Positions 1 to 3,681 of a DNA stretch of 5,763 nucleotides are shown one piece after another. The position numbers were made by a program, and so were the translations under genes. The notes under the pieces were generated by a model. The model ran no database searches. It was not told where the DNA came from and worked only from the letters and a program-made list of their open reading frames with translations. The DNA is from Rhizobacter sp. (GTDB taxonomy: Bacteria; Pseudomonadota; Gammaproteobacteria; Burkholderiales; Burkholderiaceae_C), in contig JANYFX010000735.1 of NCBI GenBank assembly GCA_025359585.1, positions 1 through 5,763 of the forward strand, in the 5' to 3' direction. Each line of letters begins with the position of its first letter. The stretch's first letter is position 1.

Positions 1-621
1 GTCACGCATGCGTGGCACGAAGTAGCGCAGAAAGAACCAGTAGCCGCCGAACCACAGCAGCGTCGGCACCGCCAGGCGCCAGTCGGCCGCGCCCATCAGC
101 AGCAGCGCGCTCAGGCCGTAGATGCCGATGTACCAGATCGCACGGATCGTGCTGACGACCGACTCGCGCAGCGCGTTGCTGGTCTGCATCACGCGGTTGG
201 CGATGCGGCCCGCGAAGTCGTTCTGGAAGAACGGCCAGCTCTGCCGCACCACGTGCCAATGGCTTTGCCAGCGGATCAGGCTCGTCACACCCGGCACGAC
301 GGCGTTGTTGCGCACCAGGCTGTCGGCCAGCAGCGTGATCGGGCGGCCGATCACGACGACGGCGGCCATGCCGATCAGCATCGGCAGAGCGGCGTGGAAG
401 GCGACGGCACGATCGGTGGCTTCCATCAGCGTGACCAGCTTGCCGATGAACACCGGGATCAGCGTGTCGATGCCGGCCACCGCCAGGCCGGTCACGAACA
501 TCGCGCCGTAGAGGCCGCGTGCCTGACGCACGAAGTGCCAATAGAAGCCGATCAGACCCGGCGGTGGCGAGCCGGTGGGCAACTGGGTCGGGCGGATCAG
601 GCTTTCGAAGAATGCAAACAT
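1..621 (-). CDS. ABC exporter, N-terminal part of transmembrane domain (partial, runs off left edge)
   Basis: This is the first 207 codons of a probable half-transporter of the multidrug/lipid exporter type, in which a membrane domain is followed by an ATPase domain; neither the rest of the membrane domain nor the ATPase is in the window. Translation from the ATG at 621 stays open to base 1. A short amphipathic start (MFAFFESLIRPTQLP) precedes hydrophobic segments at about residues 37-60, 77-98, 160-178 and 183-202. Residues 127-155 (QSWPFFQNDFAGRIANRV and following) match the cytoplasmic loop and coupling-helix pattern of ABC exporters, in which FF-x(5)-GRI-x-NR is typical. There is no convincing Shine-Dalgarno: only a GAG about 12 bases upstream. 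The start is chosen because the N-terminus looks natural and the next in-frame Met (residue 41) lies inside the first membrane segment. The substrate cannot be inferred. It lies downstream of a terminator, so it probably has its own promoter, which I could not identify. Confidence 0.88.
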   Translation of the reverse strand, partial: MFAFFESLIRPTQLPTGSPPPGLIGFYWHFVRQARGLYGAMFVTGLAVAGIDTLIPVFIGKLVTLMEATDRAVAFHAALPMLIGMAAVVVIGRPITLLADSLVRNNAVVPGVTSLIRWQSHWHVVRQSWPFFQNDFAGRIANRVMQTSNALRESVVSTIRAIWYIGIYGLSALLLMGAADWRLAVPTLLWFGGYWFFLRYFVPRMRD

Positions 622-691
622 AGCCGGGCATTCTCGCTGCCCGCGAAAAAGCGCGCCTCATCTGGTCGATGGGCGCCGTGTGCAGCTCAAG

Positions 692-717
692 AAAAAGGCC
701 GCCCGAAGGCGGCCTTT
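692..717 (-). terminator. Rho-independent terminator of the DUF4148 gene
   Basis: On the minus strand a perfect 10-bp stem (AAAGGCCGCC / GGCGGCCTTT) closes a TTCG loop and runs into five T residues (696-692), three of them in the stem. C(UUCG)G is an exceptionally stable RNA tetraloop. The hairpin begins 17 bases past the stop codon of the DUF4148 gene and separates it from the ABC transporter gene. On the plus strand the T run is only three bases, so termination should be mainly in the minus direction. Confidence 0.9.
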
Positions 718-734
718 GAAACGCGGAGAAAAGC

Positions 735-1220
735 TCAGGAACCGGTCTGGTTGCTGCGGAACAGGCGCGCCAGGATCGGCTTGGCAGTCTTGTCCACCGA
801 GCGGCGTGCGACCTGGTTCTGGTCGTATTCGTAGTCGGTGCGCGGCAGCGTGCCGTTCGCAATCGCTTCACGCGTCTCGGCCTTCACCTGGGCGCGGGTC
901 ACGGTCGAGGCGCGAATCATCTCGATGCCGAACGGGTTGTAGCTGCGGCTGCGGTCGCTGCTGTTGGCCAGCAGCGGGCTCGGCTTGACAGCCAGGGCAG
1001 CCAGCACGTCGGCGCGGGTCAGCGGCGCGCCCTGAGCGCGGCCCGCGACGTCGTAGTCGGTCTTTTGCAGCGTGCCGTCGGCGCGCGCCTGCTCGAGTTG
1101 CGCCACGACTTGCGCGCGGCTCAGCGGGGCGTTGACCTCATCGGCCAGAACGGTCGTGCTGGCAAAGGTGGCGAGTGCAGAAACCGCGACAGTGGCGGCG
1201 AAGAGGAGCTTGGCATTCAT
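735..1220 (-). CDS. Secreted DUF4148-family protein with repeated R-A-(Q/D)-V units
   Basis: A 161-residue protein of unknown function. Residues 1-26 form a Sec signal peptide: MNAK, a hydrophobic core, then a V-L-A site before Asp27, so it is probably periplasmic or secreted. The mature part carries repeats typical of DUF4148 proteins: residues 31-58 (APLSRAQVVAQLEQARADGT, then L-x-K-T-D-Y), a shortened copy at 65-76 (APLTRADVLAAL), and residues 105-133 (S-T-V-T-R-A-Q-V ... N-G-T-L-P-R-T-D-Y). The family is common and often multicopy in Burkholderiales; no biochemical role is established that I can name. The start at 1220 is preferred over in-frame ATG 1226 and TTG 1235 because AAGGA lies 7 bases before it and those upstream codons overlap or flank that ribosome site. 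It has its own terminator and is divergent from the LysR gene, a possible regulator. The C-terminal end is basic and lacks a membrane segment. Confidence 0.9.
   Translation of the reverse strand: MNAKLLFAATVAVSALATFASTTVLADEVNAPLSRAQVVAQLEQARADGTLQKTDYDVAGRAQGAPLTRADVLAALAVKPSPLLANSSDRSRSYNPFGIEMIRASTVTRAQVKAETREAIANGTLPRTDYEYDQNQVARRSVDKTAKPILARLFRSNQTGS
829..1078 (-). repeat. Two in-register direct repeat copies inside the DUF4148 gene
   Basis: The stretches 829-856 and 1051-1078 share TCGTAGTCGGT and GCAGCGTGCCGT (plus-strand reading) at exactly 222 bp (74 codons) separation, with a variable 5-base gap between the two blocks. They encode the G-T-L-x-(K/R)-T-D-Y motif of repeats 1 and 3. 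This shows at DNA level that the protein arose by internal duplication; it is not a mobile or regulatory repeat. Confidence 0.7.
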
Positions 1221-1227
1221 GGTCATT

Positions 1228-1233
1228 TCCTTC
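1228..1233 (-). promoter_or_regulatory. Ribosome binding site of the DUF4148 gene (GAAGGA)
   Basis: Minus-strand GAAGGA ends 7 bases before the ATG at 1220. It fixes that ATG as the start rather than the in-frame ATG at 1226, which lies only one base past the site, or the TTG at 1235, which lies upstream of it. Confidence 0.75.
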
Positions 1234-1331
1234 AATCAAAGTGGTTCGACTTGTCCGGGCCCGGCGGTGTGTGTCTGCCGTCTTGTCCAGCCTCGGTGAG
1301 GTCTTTCTCATCGATGGGATGAACTGTAGGC

Positions 1332-1348
1332 ATTGCCGATGCATCAAT
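1332..1348. promoter_or_regulatory. Candidate LysR-type operator (T-N11-A dyad)
   Basis: The sequence ATTG-N9-CAAT is an interrupted dyad and contains T-N11-A (T1334 to A1346), the generic binding motif of LysR-type regulators. An 8-bp palindrome GATGCATC sits inside it (1338-1345). It lies 58-74 bases before the LysR start and 112-128 bases before the divergent DUF4148 start. The motif is short and can occur by chance, so this is a candidate only. Confidence 0.35.
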
Positions 1349-1361
1349 AAAGTAGCTGTGC

Positions 1362-1381
1362 TTCAATTGCGTATTGCTGAA
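1362..1381. promoter_or_regulatory. Second dyad in the divergent LysR/DUF4148 region
   Basis: TTCA-N12-TGAA encloses an inner dyad CAAT-N5-ATTG (1364-1376). The CAAT/ATTG half-sites match those of the dyad at 1332-1348, so the two could be the paired sites often bound by a LysR tetramer. I could not identify convincing -35/-10 pairs for either flanking gene. Weak evidence. Confidence 0.22.
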
Positions 1382-1393
1382 ATAGAAACAAAC

Positions 1394-1398
1394 GAGGG
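1394..1398 (+). promoter_or_regulatory. Ribosome binding site of the LysR gene (GAGGG)
   Basis: GAGGG lies 7 bases before the GTG at 1406. This decides the start in favour of GTG 1406 over the in-frame TTG at 1400 (one base from the site) and the in-frame ATG at 1424 (25 bases away). Confidence 0.75.
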
Positions 1399-1405
1399 CT
1401 TGAAC

Positions 1406-2416
1406 GTGGACCGACTTCACTCCATGCGCGTGTTTTCCAGGGTGATCGAGCAGGGCAGCTTCGCTGGCGCAGCGCGCGACCTGAACCTGTCGCCGGCCGT
1501 GGTGACCCGCCTCGTGGCCGATCTGGAGGAGCACCTCGGCGCGCGCCTGATCAACCGCACCACGCGCCGCCTGTCGCTCACCGACACGGGCGAGAACTAC
1601 CTGGAGCGGGTGCGCCACATCCTGACCGAGGTCGAAGAAGCCGAAGCGCTGGCGACGGCCGCCACCTCGGAGCCGCGCGGTCATTTGCGCGTGCTGTGCT
1701 CACCGGCCTTCGCGGTGCACCAGATCGCCAAGATGCTGCCCAGGTTCCGGGCGCTGTACCCGCGCGTCACGCTGGAGCTTTCGGTGCCGGGCCCGGTGGA
1801 AACGGTGGACGAAAATTTCGACGTGAGCATCATCACCGAGGGCCGCCGCGCGCTCGACGGCAGCTTCGTCGCGCGGCGCCTGGCGCGCTCCGAAGTGATC
1901 GCCTGCGCCTCGCCGGAGTACCTCGACAAACACGGCCGGCCGCAGCACCCGCGAGATCTGGCCAAACACGAAGCGATGTTGCCTAACTTTCTACATGAGC
2001 TGACGTTTCACGCCGTCAACTGGAACGGTGAAGACTCGGCCACCGAGTCGGTCACGCTGCCGGTGCCGCGCCCGGCGCTGAGCACCATCCACACCGACAC
2101 CATGTACGCTGCCGCCTTGGCCGGCATGGGCATCACCGGCCTGCCCTCGTTCGTGGCCGAAGACGCGCTGCTCGAAAACGCGCTGGAGCGCGTGCTGCCG
2201 CAGTGGCACATGCTGACCACGACGCTCTACGCCGGGATGCCCACGCGCAAGCACGTGCCGGCGCGCACGCGCGCCTTCGTCGACTTTCTGGTGCAGACCT
2301 TCGGCGGCGAAGACCGCGACCCGTGGTTGCTTGCGGCGGGCTGCGAGACGCAGCGGCGCGGTGCGCCGGAGAAGGTGGTGGAAGAGGTGCAGGGCTCGCT
2401 GGGATTCGCGAGCTGA
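1406..2416 (+). CDS. LysR-family transcriptional regulator (CrgA/DmlR-like group)
   Basis: A 336-residue cytoplasmic DNA-binding regulator. The N-terminus (M-D-R-L-H-S-M-R-V-F-S-R-V) and the winged helix-turn-helix at about residues 4-62 are typical: helix-turn-helix S-F-A-G-A-A-R-D-L-N-L-S-P-A-V-V-T-R-L-V at 18-37, then A-R-L-I-N-R-T-T-R-R-L-S-L-T-D-T-G (46-62), the signature wing of this family. A linker helix (about 63-88) leads to a periplasmic-binding-protein-like effector domain starting near G92-H-L-R-V and ending near F298. The GTG start is supported by GAGGG 7 bases upstream. The protein is longer than the usual 300 or so residues: about 36 extend beyond the effector domain, ending in a charged tail. 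The effector is unknown. It is divergent from the DUF4148 gene, a plausible target, and such regulators usually also control themselves. Its stop faces that of amgK across 4 bp, with no T-tailed terminator. Confidence 0.95.
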   Translation: MDRLHSMRVFSRVIEQGSFAGAARDLNLSPAVVTRLVADLEEHLGARLINRTTRRLSLTDTGENYLERVRHILTEVEEAEALATAATSEPRGHLRVLCSPAFAVHQIAKMLPRFRALYPRVTLELSVPGPVETVDENFDVSIITEGRRALDGSFVARRLARSEVIACASPEYLDKHGRPQHPRDLAKHEAMLPNFLHELTFHAVNWNGEDSATESVTLPVPRPALSTIHTDTMYAAALAGMGITGLPSFVAEDALLENALERVLPQWHMLTTTLYAGMPTRKHVPARTRAFVDFLVQTFGGEDRDPWLLAAGCETQRRGAPEKVVEEVQGSLGFAS

Positions 2417-2420
2417 AGCG

Positions 2421-3491
2421 TCAGCGAAACACCTCGACCCGCTCCGCGCCCATCAGCGGCTCCAGCAACCGCGACAAGGGCCGCAGCGCGTTGTAGCGCG
2501 CCGAGACCTTGTGCGCGTAGGCAAAGAAGCGCGGCAGGTCTTCGCTGTACTTCGGCTTGCCGTCGCGGTGTTTCAGGCGGCAGAAGATGCCCAGCACCTT
2601 GAGGTGGCGCTGCAGCCCCATCCACTCGACCTGGCGCCAGAACTCGCCGAAGTCTTCGGGCATATGCAGGCCGGCCTGGCGCGCTGCCTGCCAGTAACGC
2701 ACGGCCCAGTCGAGTTCCTGCGCTTCTTCCCACGAGATGAAGGCGTCGCGCAGCAGCGAGGCCAGGTCATAGGCGATCGGGCCGCGCACCGCGTCTTGAA
2801 AGTCGAGGATGCCGGGGTTGCCGGCTTCAGGCGGGCAGACCATCAGGTTGCGTGGCATGTAGTCGCGGTGCACGGCCACGGTCGGTTGGGCGAGTGCGCT
2901 CTGCACGAGCAGGTCGCAGGCGCTGTCCCAAACCGCCTGTTCTTGCGGCGTCCACGTCACGCCGAGTTCGCGTGCCACGCACCACTCGGGGAAGAGGGCA
3001 AGCTCGCGGCGCAGCAAGGCATCGTCGTACGCGGGCAGGGCGCTCGCATCGGCGCGCAGCTGCCACTGAATCAACGCAGCGGTCGCGTCGCGCATCAGCG
3101 TGTCGATGGTCGCCGTGTCGCTGCTGATGACGGCCGCTTGCAAGACGCTCAGGTAGAGCTGCGCGCCGAGATCGGTGAGCAGCAGAAAACCGTGCCCGAC
3201 ATCCTGCTCGACGACACGCGGCGCGTTCAGGCCAGCGGCTTGCAGCAGCGCGGCCACGCCGATGAAGGGCCGCACGTCTTCGAGCGGCGGCGGTGCGTCC
3301 ATCACGATGAAGCTCGCGCCCGATGCCGCGTCAACGCGGAAGTAGCGCCTGAAGCTCGCATCGGCCGATGCGCTGCGCAGTGTCGCTGTGATCAGGCCGT
3401 GCGCGGGCACCACGCTTTGCAGCCAGGTTTCGAAGGCGTGCTGGCGGACCGGATCGGCCCACACGATGGGGTCAGCGGCAGAGTGGCTCAA
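2421..3491 (-). CDS. amgK: N-acetylmuramate/N-acetylglucosamine 1-kinase (AmgK-like, aminoglycoside phosphotransferase fold)
   Basis: A predicted cytoplasmic kinase of about 356 residues. In Pseudomonas, AmgK phosphorylates the anomeric position of MurNAc and GlcNAc, feeding MurU in a peptidoglycan recycling route to UDP-MurNAc. Visible motifs, numbered from the TTG at 3491: A41-S-A-D-A-S-F-R-R-Y-F-R-V (nucleotide-binding loop typical of this group), F61-I-V-M-D-A-P-P-P, the catalytic H208-R-D-Y-M-P-R-N (Brenner-type HxDxxxxN) and the metal-binding I229-L-D-F-Q-D-A. The C-terminal part is helical with the conserved W-x-x-Q-R-H-L-K-V-L-G-I-F region. The frame is open to a TTG at 3545, with GTG at 3527 and 3464 also possible and no ATG. 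I prefer 3491 because the extra 18 codons have markedly less GC-ending codon use and a GGA lies 7 bases before it. It is head-to-head with lptD, as in Pseudomonas. No murU follows. Family assignment is firm; substrate is inferred. Confidence 0.92.
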   Translation of the reverse strand: MSHSAADPIVWADPVRQHAFETWLQSVVPAHGLITATLRSASADASFRRYFRVDAASGASFIVMDAPPPLEDVRPFIGVAALLQAAGLNAPRVVEQDVGHGFLLLTDLGAQLYLSVLQAAVISSDTATIDTLMRDATAALIQWQLRADASALPAYDDALLRRELALFPEWCVARELGVTWTPQEQAVWDSACDLLVQSALAQPTVAVHRDYMPRNLMVCPPEAGNPGILDFQDAVRGPIAYDLASLLRDAFISWEEAQELDWAVRYWQAARQAGLHMPEDFGEFWRQVEWMGLQRHLKVLGIFCRLKHRDGKPKYSEDLPRFFAYAHKVSARYNALRPLSRLLEPLMGAERVEVFR

Positions 3492-3564
3492 GCGTGGGTC
3501 CGGAGTGTGTGGCCGGTGCGATGGCACCCACCGTTTTGCAGGCAAGGCAACAAGGTGCCTCGTG

Positions 3565-3577
3565 GATAATCGATTCT
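3565..3577. promoter_or_regulatory. Possible face-to-face -10 elements of the divergent amgK and lptD promoters
   Basis: GATAAT (3565-3570, plus) and TAGAAT (3577-3572, minus) are both close to the -10 consensus and flank the palindrome AATCGATT (3568-3575). Transcripts would start near 3577 rightward and 3565 leftward, leaving leaders of about 75-105 bases before the preferred starts of lptD and amgK. I see no good -35 at 16-18 bp for either, so activity would need an activator or a degenerate -35. Proposal from sequence only. Confidence 0.4.
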
Positions 3578-3681
3578 ACAAACCACTCTGCCGGGTGGCG
3601 GGCACTGTCGAAGCTGCCGGTTGCGCATTCATCGCGCCACCGCAGCGCGTGCCGCACGGCGAAGCCCACTGTCTGTCGCCA

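Noticed and set aside
253..834. Plus-strand open frame of 193 codons opposite the ABC transporter gene
   Set aside because: It runs through the intrinsic terminator and two minus-strand genes, with His/Asp/Arg-rich sequence of no recognisable family.
2..871. Minus-strand open frame of 289 codons overlapping the ABC transporter and DUF4148 genes
   Set aside because: It crosses the terminator and both real genes in another frame and encodes low-complexity Arg-rich sequence. The frame starting at 621 gives proper membrane segments instead.
1255..1264. Perfect 10-bp palindrome CCGGGCCCGG upstream of the DUF4148 gene
   Set aside because: It is all G/C in a high-GC genome, with no loop and no T tract, and is 35 bases from the start codon; likely chance.
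1291..1301. Small hairpin CCTC-GGT-GAGG followed by a pyrimidine run
   Set aside because: A 4-bp stem with a 3-base loop is too weak for a terminator, and it lies before rather than after a plus-strand gene.
2331..3569. Plus-strand open frame of 412 codons opposite amgK
   Set aside because: It mirrors the amgK coding region, and its composition (Arg/His/Gln/Ala-rich) is that of a GC-driven shadow. The amgK strand carries the conserved kinase motifs.
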